Below, piece by piece: positions 34,912-43,680 of a stretch of 46,751 bases of DNA. The notes beneath the pieces are model-generated. The model worked only from the letters and a program-made list of their open reading frames with translations, was not told where the DNA came from and searched no databases. Position 1 is the first letter of the stretch. Every line of letters starts with the position of its first letter. A program made the position numbers and the translations under genes. Origin of the DNA: Sediminibacterium sp. (lineage in GTDB: Bacteria > Bacteroidota > Bacteroidia > Chitinophagales > Chitinophagaceae); assembly GCA_017983845.1 (NCBI GenBank), contig JAGOAO010000014.1, forward strand, positions 1-46,751, in the 5' to 3' direction.

Positions 34912-35436
34912 ATGATCCTCATCAGCGAGCAACAACTTCCAAGTATTGTCAAAAGGCTGGCACATCAGATTTTAGAGACCCATCCTGGACTAGAAAATAC
35001 AGTCCTTATTGGACTTCAACCAAGAGGGGTGTTTTTAAGTGATCGTATCGTAGCTGCTTTACACAATGAATTGCCTCAAGAGCAGGTGATCTATGGTAAA
35101 TTAGACATCACTTTTTACAGAGATGATATTAGAAGAGAACTGCATTTGGCAACTCAAACCCATCTACCTTTTAGTATCGAAGGTAAAACGGTGATTCTGA
35201 TTGATGATGTCTTGTATACAGGCCGTACCATTCGCGCTGCTTTGGATGCATTATTGTCCTTTGGACGCCCTTCAAAAGTAGAACTTTGCGTACTGGTAGA
35301 CCGTAAACCAAGTAGGGAATTACCGATTCAGCCCGACTTTTCAGGTAAGGAAATGGATACATTGACCCCACATAAGGTGAAAGTGAGATGGCAAGAAAAT
35401 GATGGTGTGGACGATGTAATCTTGTTAGATCAATAA
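34912..35436 (+). CDS. pyrR: PyrR: pyrimidine operon regulator / uracil phosphoribosyltransferase
   Basis: 174 residues, a type I phosphoribosyltransferase. The PRPP loop is VILIDDVLYTGRTIRAAL (94-111). The PyrR-typical ITFYRDD and RGVFLSDRI segments are present. In Gram-positives PyrR binds pyr mRNA to cause attenuation and also makes UMP from uracil; in Bacteroidota the RNA-binding role is not established. I see no attenuator hairpin in the 23 bases before pyrB. AAGGA directly precedes the ATG. pyrB follows in the same direction. Confidence 0.92.
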   Translation: MILISEQQLPSIVKRLAHQILETHPGLENTVLIGLQPRGVFLSDRIVAALHNELPQEQVIYGKLDITFYRDDIRRELHLATQTHLPFSIEGKTVILIDDVLYTGRTIRAALDALLSFGRPSKVELCVLVDRKPSRELPIQPDFSGKEMDTLTPHKVKVRWQENDGVDDVILLDQ

Positions 35437-35459
35437 AAATATATTAATTTAGCTTTTTA

Positions 35460-36389
35460 ATGGCACTATCTACCAAACATCTTCTTGGTATCAAGGACCT
35501 CAAAACTGAGGATATCCAACTTATTTTATCTACTGCAACGCAATTTAAAGAAGTCCTTCAGAGACCAGTTAAAAAAGTACCTACGTTAAGAGACGTAACG
35601 ATCGTTAACCTTTTTTACGAAAATTCTACCCGAACAAGAATCTCCTTCGAACTTGCAGAACGCAGGTTATCTGCTGATGTGGTGAACTTTACCGTTTCAA
35701 GTTCATCTGCAGCTAAAGGAGAAACTTTATTGGACACCGTCAATAATATTTTGAGCATGAAAGTGGATATGGTGGTGATGCGACATAGTGCATCAGGTGC
35801 ACCACATTATCTTTCAAAACATATTGATGCTGCAATTATCAACGCAGGTGATGGTATCAATGAACATCCAACACAAGCTTTATTAGACGCATTTTCAATG
35901 CAGGAAAAAATGGGCAAACTAGAAGGATTGAAAGTAGCCATCATTGGAGATATCATGCATAGTAGGGTTGCATTAAGCAATATTTATCTTTTAAAGAAAA
36001 TGGGTGCCCAAGTAATGGTTTCGGGGCCACCTACTTTAATCCCTAAATACCTACAAGAAGCTATGGACATTCAAGTGGAGTACAATATCGACAAAGCCCT
36101 TGCTTGGTGTGATGTAGCCAATGTCCTTAGAATTCAATTAGAACGTCAAAATCAGCCTTTATTCTCTTCTTTGAGGGAATACAACTTGGCTTATGGTATC
36201 ACTAAAGCAAGGCTTCAAAAATTAGATAAAGAAATTTTAATCATGCATCCTGGCCCAATCAACCGAGGTGTAGAAATGGATAGCGATGTAGCAGACAGTC
36301 ATCAATCTATTATATTAGATCAGGTGGAAAATGGTGTCGCTGTGAGAATGGCTTGTTTATATCTTTTAACAGGCCGAACCAACCCTTAA
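35460..36389 (+). CDS. pyrB: Aspartate carbamoyltransferase catalytic subunit
   Basis: 309 residues. It joins carbamoyl phosphate and aspartate, the committed step of pyrimidine synthesis. The carbamoyl-phosphate motif is ENSTRTR (54-60). The 80s loop SSSSAAKGETLLDT, HPTQALLDAF and HPGPINRGVE are intact. No regulatory chain pyrI is adjacent; the enzyme may be a simple trimer or pair with a dihydroorotase-like chain (see 25186-26457). It is preceded by pyrR and followed by coaD after 9 bases. Confidence 0.97.
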   Translation: MALSTKHLLGIKDLKTEDIQLILSTATQFKEVLQRPVKKVPTLRDVTIVNLFYENSTRTRISFELAERRLSADVVNFTVSSSSAAKGETLLDTVNNILSMKVDMVVMRHSASGAPHYLSKHIDAAIINAGDGINEHPTQALLDAFSMQEKMGKLEGLKVAIIGDIMHSRVALSNIYLLKKMGAQVMVSGPPTLIPKYLQEAMDIQVEYNIDKALAWCDVANVLRIQLERQNQPLFSSLREYNLAYGITKARLQKLDKEILIMHPGPINRGVEMDSDVADSHQSIILDQVENGVAVRMACLYLLTGRTNP

Positions 36390-36398
36390 AACAATCAG

Positions 36399-36866
36399 AT
36401 GCAAAGAATTTGTTTATTCCCAGGCACTTTCGATCCAGTTACGCTTGGACATATTGACATCATCAATCGATCCCTACCATTATTTGATAAAGTTATAGTG
36501 GGTATTGGTATCAATGCGGCTAAAAACCCTATGTTTAGTGCAGACCAAAGAAAACAATGGTTTGAAGAAATCTATAAAGATGAACCTAAAGTAGAAGCAG
36601 TTACCTATGATGGTTTAACCATTAAATATTGTCAATCGATTGGGGCGCGTTTTATTTTAAGAGGCATTCGCTATGTGAGTGATTTTGAATATGAAAAAAC
36701 CATTGCCGATGCGAATCGTACCATGGATCGTCATATCGAAACCATCTTCTTAACTGGGGAGCCTAAATACACTTCAGTGGCTTCTACGATTGTGAGAGAC
36801 ATCATCCGTAACGGGGGAGATGCATCTCCATTTTTACCAGAAGTGGTGATTAATGCGTTGAAATAA
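36399..36866 (+). CDS. coaD: Pantetheine-phosphate adenylyltransferase
   Basis: 155 residues, typical CoaD. It makes dephospho-CoA from 4'-phosphopantetheine and ATP. The nucleotidyltransferase motif is PGTFDPVTLGH (8-18). LRGIRYVSDFEYE and the ATP-binding VASTIVRDI are present. It lies 9 bases after pyrB. Its last 17 bases overlap the 3' end of the convergent NUDIX gene. Confidence 0.97.
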   Translation: MQRICLFPGTFDPVTLGHIDIINRSLPLFDKVIVGIGINAAKNPMFSADQRKQWFEEIYKDEPKVEAVTYDGLTIKYCQSIGARFILRGIRYVSDFEYEKTIADANRTMDRHIETIFLTGEPKYTSVASTIVRDIIRNGGDASPFLPEVVINALK

Positions 36867-37269
36867 GATAGGCTGCAATCACTTCTTGAATGGTATCATA
36901 AGTTTTGGCTAGATAAGGCGCCATTGTATCTGGATGCACCCATTCAACAATTTCGATATCCTCTTCTTTTTGTGGTTTGCCTTCTTGCAAAACACCAGTG
37001 GTCATTTTATACCAATAAGTCGTTTTCTCTACTGGTTCATTTAAATAAGGATCATGGTATTGATGTTTGGTCGTTAAAATCAATCCTTTTAACTGTAAGT
37101 CTCGCATGCCAGTTTCTTCCATTACTTCTCTTAAAGCACAAGCTTCAATGGTTTCACCTGGATCTAATTTCCCCTTGGGTAAATCCCAAAAGCCCCTTCT
37201 AAAGATCCATAAGATTTCATTCTTTGGATTAACGACTATCCCTCCAGCTGCTATGATTGGCTTCAACAT
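36850..37269 (-). CDS. NUDIX hydrolase
   Basis: 139 residues from the ATG at 37269. The frame runs on to a TTG at 37335, only 9 bases from divergent pyrE, so the ATG is preferred. A full Nudix box, GKLDPGETIEACALREVMEETGM, lies at about 33-55 and binds the Mg2+ ions. The domain otherwise begins KPIIAAGGIVVNPKNE and has a short tail. The substrate is unknown; diadenosine polyphosphates or other nucleotide diphosphates are typical. It overlaps the end of coaD by 17 bases, tail to tail. Confidence 0.88.
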   Translation of the reverse strand: MLKPIIAAGGIVVNPKNEILWIFRRGFWDLPKGKLDPGETIEACALREVMEETGMRDLQLKGLILTTKHQYHDPYLNEPVEKTTYWYKMTTGVLQEGKPQKEEDIEIVEWVHPDTMAPYLAKTYDTIQEVIAAYLISTH

Positions 37270-37344
37270 AAAATGTGTATAGTATTTAGTAACTCTTGCA
37301 AAAATATTGCCTTTTTGACGGTAAATTCGTGCCAAATCTAGGAT

Positions 37345-37974
37345 ATGACCAACGAAAAAGCGGTAGCGGAAAAATTATTACAAGTAAGCGCCATAAAGTT
37401 AAGCCCAAATGAACCATTTACATGGGCAAGTGGTTGGAAAAGTCCCATTTATTGTGACAATCGCAAGGTTTTATCCTTTCCTTATGTGCGTGATTTTATT
37501 AAAAGTGAAATGTGTAATGTCATCTTTGAACAATTTGAAGGTGCAGATATGTTAGCTGGAGTGGCAACTGCTGGTATTCCTTGGGGTGCAATGGCAGCGG
37601 ATCAATTAAAATTACCTTATATCTATGTGCGTCCTAAACCAAAAGAACATGGTTTGGGCAATCAAATTGAAGGTGCTTATACCAACATGAATAAAATTTT
37701 AGTGATTGAAGATTTAATCTCTACAGGTAAAAGTAGTTTGCAAGTGGTAGATGTGTTAAGAAACGCTGGTCTAGAAGTGGTGGGCATGGTGTCCATATTC
37801 AATTATGGATTTCAATTGGCAGAAGACGCATTTAAAGCAGCAGGTGTTCCCTACAAATCTTTAACCAACTATGCAAGCTTAATTGAATTAGCAGTGGAGA
37901 AAGGATTGGTTGATGCAAGTACTCAATCTACTTTAATGGAATGGAGAGATAGCCCATCTACTTGGAAACAATAA
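37345..37974 (+). CDS. pyrE: Orotate phosphoribosyltransferase
   Basis: 209 residues. It makes OMP from orotate and PRPP. The PRPP loop is ILVIEDLISTGKSS (118-131). The orotate-side features ASGWKSPIYCDNRKVLSFP and the mobile loop YVRPKPKEHGLGNQIEG are present. It forms a local pyr group with pyrR and pyrB, interrupted by coaD and the antisense NUDIX gene. Confidence 0.97.
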   Translation: MTNEKAVAEKLLQVSAIKLSPNEPFTWASGWKSPIYCDNRKVLSFPYVRDFIKSEMCNVIFEQFEGADMLAGVATAGIPWGAMAADQLKLPYIYVRPKPKEHGLGNQIEGAYTNMNKILVIEDLISTGKSSLQVVDVLRNAGLEVVGMVSIFNYGFQLAEDAFKAAGVPYKSLTNYASLIELAVEKGLVDASTQSTLMEWRDSPSTWKQ

Positions 37975-37999
37975 ATTCAAAGCAAACAATTAACTAGGT

Positions 38000-38473
38000 C
38001 TATTTATTTAGACCTGATAATGCAGCACCCAAATTTAATTTTTGAGTGGTTTCATATGCAATAGGAACTGTCTTTGTAAACATACCCTTACTTAAAGTGG
38101 CGTTACCTACAATATTTAATTTGATAGGTTTGTTAAACAAAAGATCCATACTATTTTTTACTAAATCTGACATTTGAAATTCAAACTGTGCAGGTAATAA
38201 AAAATCTTTTTTCGCAGGGATGACAAAATTGGTGTCTAATTTCAAATTGGTGAAATGACCATTGTTCATTAGCACTTTGCAATCAATTTGTTTTAAGACC
38301 AAGGAAAAAGCATTGGGATTATGGTATTTGATATTGGCGCGCAATTTATTCTTACCCATTGTTAATTTATCCAATTGAATGTCCTGTAGTCCTTTAAATT
38401 CAAATGATTGAGGCTCAGAACAAGCTGTCAAAAAAAAGAGAAAAAATAAAACAGCGTAATTGAATGGCTTCAT
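38000..38473 (-). CDS. LEA type 2 family lipoprotein
   Basis: 157 residues. The signal MKPFNYAVLFFLFFLTAC has Cys18 as the lipid anchor. The mature part has the LEA14/WHy immunoglobulin-like pattern: LRANIKYHNPNAFSLVLKQIDCKVLMN and a second strand set ending in PIAYETTQKLNL. LEA2 domains in bacterial envelopes have no assigned function. The gene appears monocistronic and is divergent from the WbqC gene. Confidence 0.85.
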   Translation of the reverse strand: MKPFNYAVLFFLFFLTACSEPQSFEFKGLQDIQLDKLTMGKNKLRANIKYHNPNAFSLVLKQIDCKVLMNNGHFTNLKLDTNFVIPAKKDFLLPAQFEFQMSDLVKNSMDLLFNKPIKLNIVGNATLSKGMFTKTVPIAYETTQKLNLGAALSGLNK

Positions 38474-38511
38474 GGATAAATTTTACTAAAATTACAAAAC
38501 AATTTTCATTC

Positions 38512-39120
38512 ATGGTTTATACGGATTTACATTATTTTGGTGCTTTGACTTATTATAACGCTTTCGCTGGAACAGAAAGGATCGTATTTGATACTCAAGC
38601 AGCATTTAGTAAGATGAGCTTTAAAAACAGAATGGTCATAGCTAGTGCACAAGGCCCTTTGCATTTAACCATTCCGGTGGTTGGTGGACGTGATCAAAAG
38701 ACACCCATGGATCAAATGCGCATCTCTTATGAAAGTAAATGGCAAAGTCAACATTTTAAATCTATTTACACCAACTATAAACGAGCACCTTTTTTTGAGT
38801 ATTATGTAGACAGTCTGAAACTATTATACGCTACAGAATATGAATTCCTTAATGACTTTTTATTGGCTACACAAAATTGGACCAAACAACAATTAAAAGC
38901 AAAATGGGAAATAGAAACAGTTGCATCGAATTTGGATCTTAGCAATGTTCCAAAATGGATAGACCCATTTAAACCTAATAATTTCCAATCAGCAACTAAT
39001 CGTTTTCAATACCAACAAGTATTTGATCATGCTACTGGATTCATCCCGAATCTTTGTATACTCGATGTTCTTTTTGCAATGGGAGGGAAGCAAGCCTTAA
39101 ACCTGCTTAGCGAAAAATAA
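38512..39120 (+). CDS. WbqC family protein
   Basis: 202 residues from the ATG at 38512. An earlier in-frame ATG at 38464 would overlap the divergent lipoprotein gene and adds a stretch unlike the family start. Conserved WbqC features are TDLHYFGALTYYNAFAG, LHLTIPVVGG, QHFKSIYTNYKRAPFFEYY and a C-terminal VLFAMGG. The family is linked to surface polysaccharide loci and is proposed to act in aminotransfer or acylation, but its activity is unproven. Confidence 0.87.
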   Translation: MVYTDLHYFGALTYYNAFAGTERIVFDTQAAFSKMSFKNRMVIASAQGPLHLTIPVVGGRDQKTPMDQMRISYESKWQSQHFKSIYTNYKRAPFFEYYVDSLKLLYATEYEFLNDFLLATQNWTKQQLKAKWEIETVASNLDLSNVPKWIDPFKPNNFQSATNRFQYQQVFDHATGFIPNLCILDVLFAMGGKQALNLLSEK

Positions 39121-39186
39121 TTTTTTCTGGAGGGATAGGATTTGATTTAAAATAATGGATGGTAAAAATTGTATTAATGCCTTATT

Positions 39187-40695
39187 TTAAAAATCCGAAT
39201 CTTTACTACTGTCTTTCAAATTAGGATGTTGCTTTAAAAAACGACTAGCCCATTTTTCATATTGTTGTAGTTCTATCCACTCCTTACTTTGTGCAATCAT
39301 AGACAATGCTTCGTCTTGACTATTGGCTTTTGCAATCGCATTGGCTAGTATGGTGCGTTTTAATTCATATTTATGTAACACCGCTCTTAACAACAATTGT
39401 TCTGCAATAGAATAATCATTGGCGACTTTATTGTCATCATAATTTGCAAAAACTGCTTCATTATTTTGTTTCAATTCCCTTTCCTTAATCCATGCAATAG
39501 TGGCTTTTATAAGCTTTTGATAACTGCTATCTTGTAGATTTGCGCGTGTTTCGTTTTGTACATTTGTCAAATTAGAAAATGACTTTCTTGAATCTGATGG
39601 ATAGGGTTCAGTTATAATATCTGTTTGAGTTGTCTTAGTTGTGATGCCGTTGTTCAATTCTGATCTAACAATTTGCTGTATGGATGCAGTCTTTTGTGTT
39701 ACAATATTTTGAATTGGAAACCCTGACTGTGCAATTGGCAAATTTTGCTTATCCGCAATTTTATTAGTTACTAAATGTAGATTCAATAAAATGAAAAGGG
39801 ACATTCCAAACCCTAATACAAATTTAAACAAACTATTTTTAAAGGCGCTTCTTGGTGTCATTAAACCATTGATCTGTTTGATTCTTAGCAAAAGTTCCGA
39901 TCCAGTATCTACTGCCGCCAAACTCAATCCATGGTTGTTTTTATAATTGTATTTAGCCAATTGGTACAATGCCTTGGTGTACAAAAGGGGATCCTTAGTT
40001 TGCCCTACTACCCATGCATCACAAGCTTTTTCACGCTCTATGCGAATGATTTTACTAAAATAATAGGAGAAGGGATTAAAACACAAAATCAACTGAGCGA
40101 TTTCTACAAATAGATGAACGACAAAATCGTTTCGCAGTATATGCGCCAATTCATGCAATAAAATAAACTTTATTTCTTCTGCTGAAATTTGATTCAACAA
40201 TGAAAACGGCATTAGGATAACCGGCTCCAACCAGCCAAATGTAACTGGACCATCTACCTGATTTGTAAACCCAATTTTAATTTTTTGTTTATAGCCAGCA
40301 TTGTGTGCTTGTAGCTCCAACCATTCATCTATTTGACTTGCAGAACTAAAATCCGCATTGGATTGAAGCTGCTGTAGTTGCATCCATCTAAATAGGAAAA
40401 AGAGAAGGTACCCAATCAACATTGTTAGATACAGTATACCAATAATGGTCATCCATTGAAGCTGATTAGGGAATTCAATAGGAACCCATAATTTGGGTAA
40501 AACAACTACTTGAACCGCCACTATCTCCAACAAAAAATGGACCAATGCAGCACCATATAAACTACAAGCCAACCAATACTTTTGATTGGAAGATGGTTTA
40601 AACCAAAATTGGATGCCTTCAAATAATAAAAATAAGATAGCCATGAAACCAAGGCTCTGAAGTATCGCTTGCGGTATTTGTTGAATCAATCCCAC
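39187..40695 (-). CDS. BlaR1-like M56 family membrane metallopeptidase
   Basis: 502 residues. Four membrane helices frame the cytoplasmic zinc-peptidase domain with HELAH (181-185) and the downstream third-ligand segment EREKACDAWVVG. After a helix at about 285-305 the remaining 200 residues are predicted outside the cytoplasm. They show no penicillin-binding sensor and no other recognised domain, so the signal is unknown. The start is a GTG, needed to keep the first helix. In BlaR1 systems the protease cleaves the repressor BlaI; the BlaI-type gene lies 12 bases upstream, so the pair is likely a regulator-sensor unit. Confidence 0.87.
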   Translation of the reverse strand: MGLIQQIPQAILQSLGFMAILFLLFEGIQFWFKPSSNQKYWLACSLYGAALVHFLLEIVAVQVVVLPKLWVPIEFPNQLQWMTIIGILYLTMLIGYLLFFLFRWMQLQQLQSNADFSSASQIDEWLELQAHNAGYKQKIKIGFTNQVDGPVTFGWLEPVILMPFSLLNQISAEEIKFILLHELAHILRNDFVVHLFVEIAQLILCFNPFSYYFSKIIRIEREKACDAWVVGQTKDPLLYTKALYQLAKYNYKNNHGLSLAAVDTGSELLLRIKQINGLMTPRSAFKNSLFKFVLGFGMSLFILLNLHLVTNKIADKQNLPIAQSGFPIQNIVTQKTASIQQIVRSELNNGITTKTTQTDIITEPYPSDSRKSFSNLTNVQNETRANLQDSSYQKLIKATIAWIKERELKQNNEAVFANYDDNKVANDYSIAEQLLLRAVLHKYELKRTILANAIAKANSQDEALSMIAQSKEWIELQQYEKWASRFLKQHPNLKDSSKDSDF

Positions 40696-40707
40696 TTAGT
40701 TAAAAGC

Positions 40708-41085
40708 TTATTTGTTTTCTAATGAAGCAATGAGTTCCTTAATGGCATCTAAGTCGGCCTCAGTCGTTTGATGGTTGCCTAAAGCCTGTAAAACCAATGC
40801 AGAAGTACTTCCACTAAACAAGGTCTTAATCATCTTGCCTAGGTATTGTTCTTGCGCTGCCAGTTTACCAAAACTAGGTGTGTAAATATGCGTTTTAGAG
40901 GAAGCATCACGGGTCACCAAACCTTTCTCATGCATAATTTGCATCAATTTAAGGGTAGTGGTATATCCTACGTCTTTTGTCTGCTGTACAATCTCATGCA
41001 CGTCTCTTACTGTAGCATGTTCTTTATCCCAAAGAATACTTAAGATTTCTAATTCGCTTTCTGTTGGTTTATGTTGTTTGCTCAT
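40708..41085 (-). CDS. blaI: BlaI/MecI/CopY family transcriptional repressor
   Basis: 125 residues. The winged-helix DNA-binding half is LTESELEILSILWDKEHATVRDVHEIV-like (PTESELEILSILWDKE, then GYTTTLKLMQIMHEKGLVTR). The C-terminal half is the dimerisation region, with the cleavage zone for the partner peptidase expected near the linker. It lies 12 bases before the BlaR1-like gene. A perfect TACGA-N6-TCGTA dyad starts 5 bases upstream of its ATG and may be its own operator. Confidence 0.93.
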   Translation of the reverse strand: MSKQHKPTESELEILSILWDKEHATVRDVHEIVQQTKDVGYTTTLKLMQIMHEKGLVTRDASSKTHIYTPSFGKLAAQEQYLGKMIKTLFSGSTSALVLQALGNHQTTEADLDAIKELIASLENK

Positions 41086-41090
41086 AGTAA

Positions 41091-41106
41091 TACGATTTGA
41101 TTCGTA
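41091..41106 (-). promoter_or_regulatory. Candidate BlaI operator dyad TACGA-N6-TCGTA
   Basis: Perfect 5-base inverted repeat with a 6-base spacer, directly before the blaI-type ATG (41085). BlaI/MecI operators are TAC/GTA-type dyads overlapping their own promoters, so autorepression is a reasonable reading. The spacing differs from the staphylococcal operator. Confidence 0.5.
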
Positions 41107-41131
41107 AATCTACAAAAAAAAGGTATGCAAC

Positions 41132-41162
41132 AAAAAATCCCCCCGAAAAATCGGAGGGATTT
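41132..41162 (-). terminator. Terminator of the pyrophosphatase gene
   Basis: Hairpin of arms 41135-41146 and 41151-41162 (AAATCCCNCCGA/TCGGNGGGATTT, one mismatch) with an AAAA loop. In the leftward direction it is followed by a U-run. It lies 26 bases after the hppA stop and before blaI. Confidence 0.85.
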
Positions 41163-41187
41163 ATGTTAAAATTATATCAAAATTAAT

Positions 41188-43584
41188 CTACTTCTTTTGC
41201 AAGTAAGTAGCATATTTCGCATTTTGAGCTTCAGTTAAAGCCACACCATTCACAGTAATTTTACCATCCTTAATTTGGATGTTTACTTTATCCTTAGGCG
41301 CTAAACCGTCTTCTTGTAAAGCTTGTACTAATGTCTTAGTATCTGCAGAGATGGTTACTGTAGTTGCTGAATCAGCCACTGCAGTAGTAGAATCTGTATT
41401 GATAACAGCAATCTCTACTGTTTGAGACTTTACTTCCATGGATGTGGTTGGGTGCATTTTAGCCAAAGTAGGCGCAATTACCAAAGAAACAATCGACATC
41501 AATTTGATCAAGATATTCATTGAAGGACCAGATGTATCTTTAAATGGATCACCCACAGTATCACCTGTTACAGATGCTTTATGTGGTTCTGATTTTTTAT
41601 AGAACATCTCACCATTGATTTCAACACCTTTCTCGAAAGATTTTTTAGCATTATCCCAAGCACCACCGGCATTGTTTTGGAAAATACCCATCAATACACC
41701 ACTTACAGTTGCACCAGCCAAGAAACCACCTAAAGCTTCTGGACCCATTGTGAAACCAATTAAGATAGGAGAGATGATGGTGATAGCACCTGGTAACATC
41801 ATCTTCTTTAAAGAAGCTTCTGTAGAGATTGCCACACACTTATCATATTCAGGCTTGCCTGTACCTTCCATAATTCCAGGAATCGTACGGAACTGACGAC
41901 GAACTTCTTCCACCATGGCCATTGCAGCTTCACCCACCGCACGAATTGCTAATGAAGAGAAGATGAAAGGAATCATACCACCTACAAATAAAGCAGCTAA
42001 AACATCCGCTTTATAAATATCAATATGTTGATTGTTTGGCATTGCAACACCTACGAAAGCGGCAAACAAAGCCAAAGCTGTTAATGCTGCAGAAGCAATG
42101 GCGAAACCTTTACCACTTGCTGCAGTTGTATTACCTACTGCATCTAAAATATCTGTTTTCTCACGTACTTCAGCTGGCAATTCACTCATTTCAGCAATAC
42201 CACCTGCGTTATCCGCAATTGGACCAAATGCATCAATCGCTAACTGCATTGCAGTTGTTGCCATCATACCTGCTGCAGCAATCGCCACACCATATAATCC
42301 TGCACAAGCATAAGAACCATAAATACCACCAGCCAATACTAAAATTGGTAAGAAGGTTGATTCCATACCAATTGCTAAACCACCGATAATATTTGTTGCA
42401 TGACCAGTGCTAGATTGTTTGATAATACTCATTACTGGACGCTTGCCCATTGCAGTATAATATTCAGTAATGATACTCATTAAAGTACCCACAATTAAAC
42501 CAACTGCAATCGCACCAATTACACCATTTCTAGTGAATTCTAATCCACGTAATGTCATTGTTTCAGGTAAGATATTATTTACTAAGAAATAACAAGCAAT
42601 CGCTGTTAAGATCATAGAACCATAGTTACCCATATTCAAAGCCTTTTGAACTACAGCTGTAGTTAAAGGTGCTTTTTCGCTAATTTTTACAAAGAAGGTT
42701 CCGATGATAGATAATAAAATACCTACACCTGCAATCATCATTGGTAATAAGATAGGAGACAACCCACCAAATTGATCCACTAATACAGCACCATTTGGAC
42801 CAGTCACTTCTTGACCAAGTACCATCGTTGCCAATACTGTAGCTACATAAGAACCGAATAAATCGGCACCCATACCAGCCACATCACCTACATTATCACC
42901 CACGTTGTCTGCAATCGTTGCAGGGTTACGAGGATCATCTTCAGGGATACCTGCTTCTACTTTACCTACTAAGTCCGCACCAACGTCTGCAGCTTTTGTA
43001 TAGATACCACCACCTACACGCGCAAATAAGGCGATAGACTCAGCACCTAAAGAGAATCCAGTTAAAACTTCGATTGTTCTTAGCATCTCTTTTGGATCGC
43101 CAGATACATAGAAATACTCTTTCAATATTAAATACAAACCACCTAAGCCTAAAACAGCTAAACCAGAAACACCTAAGCCCATTACAGATCCACCTGTGAA
43201 TGACACATTCAATGCTTTTGATAAACTAGTTTTTGCAGCTTCTGCAGTTCTAACGTTCGCTTTAGTAGCAACTTTCATACCGATATAACCTGCAGTAGCA
43301 CTGAATACAGCACCAATTACAAAAGCTACAGCGATTGTCCAATGGCTATCTTCGTTTTTAGTCGCCATGAAGCCCAATAATAAGGCAACAATTACAACGA
43401 AATATCCTAAGATCTTCCATTCAGCTTTTAAAAACGCCATGGCACCTTCAGCAATATAAGTGCTGATTTCTTTCATTCTTTCATTTCCAGCAGGTTGGTT
43501 AGATACCCAGCTGAATTTCAACAGAGTATACAATAAACCTACAATACCCATTGCCGGAACGGCATAAAATAACAAATCTTTCAT
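41188..43584 (-). CDS. hppA: Membrane-bound ion-translocating pyrophosphatase (K+-dependent type)
   Basis: 798 residues from the ATG at 43584; the frame extends two codons to a TTG. It hydrolyses PPi to pump Na+ and/or H+ across the inner membrane. The active-site segments are intact: [33 protein letters not shown] and the late [14 protein letters not shown]. Ala in [10 protein letters not shown] marks the K+-dependent subfamily (Lys in K+-independent forms). After the last helix (ending LAKMHP) there is an extra tail of 86 residues ending [21 protein letters not shown]-PPase C-termini face the periplasm, so the tail should be exposed there. The gene is flanked by its own terminator and a TATTTTTG promoter element. 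Confidence 0.95.
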   Translation of the reverse strand: MKDLLFYAVPAMGIVGLLYTLLKFSWVSNQPAGNERMKEISTYIAEGAMAFLKAEWKILGYFVVIVALLLGFMATKNEDSHWTIAVAFVIGAVFSATAGYIGMKVATKANVRTAEAAKTSLSKALNVSFTGGSVMGLGVSGLAVLGLGGLYLILKEYFYVSGDPKEMLRTIEVLTGFSLGAESIALFARVGGGIYTKAADVGADLVGKVEAGIPEDDPRNPATIADNVGDNVGDVAGMGADLFGSYVATVLATMVLGQEVTGPNGAVLVDQFGGLSPILLPMMIAGVGILLSIIGTFFVKISEKAPLTTAVVQKALNMGNYGSMILTAIACYFLVNNILPETMTLRGLEFTRNGVIGAIAVGLIVGTLMSIITEYYTAMGKRPVMSIIKQSSTGHATNIIGGLAIGMESTFLPILVLAGGIYGSYACAGLYGVAIAAAGMMATTAMQLAIDAFGPIADNAGGIAEMSELPAEVREKTDILDAVGNTTAASGKGFAIASAALTALALFAAFVGVAMPNNQHIDIYKADVLAALFVGGMIPFIFSSLAIRAVGEAAMAMVEEVRRQFRTIPGIMEGTGKPEYDKCVAISTEASLKKMMLPGAITIISPILIGFTMGPEALGGFLAGATVSGVLMGIFQNNAGGAWDNAKKSFEKGVEINGEMFYKKSEPHKASVTGDTVGDPFKDTSGPSMNILIKLMSIVSLVIAPTLAKMHPTTSMEVKSQTVEIAVINTDSTTAVADSATTVTISADTKTLVQALQEDGLAPKDKVNIQIKDGKITVNGVALTEAQNAKYATYLQKK

Positions 43585-43623
43585 AAGCAATAAATAAGTA
43601 ATTTAAATTACGATTAAGGTCTG

Positions 43624-43631
43624 CAAAAATA
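43624..43631 (-). promoter_or_regulatory. Candidate -7 promoter element TATTTTTG for hppA
   Basis: TAnnTTTG match on the hppA strand, 39 bases before the ATG, in the 90-base gap after the serine hydrolase gene. The core with adjoining bases (TATTTTTGCAG) is identical to the ychF element. Confidence 0.42.
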
Positions 43632-43680
43632 GGGGGTAAACTCCAAAAAATACGATAAAATAGCAGTAAAATGAGTGAAT

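Noticed and set aside
42036..42389. 117-residue open frame antisense to hppA, rich in Leu and His
   Set aside because: It is a shadow of the low-complexity Ala/Gly codons of the pump gene and has no recognisable domain or start context.
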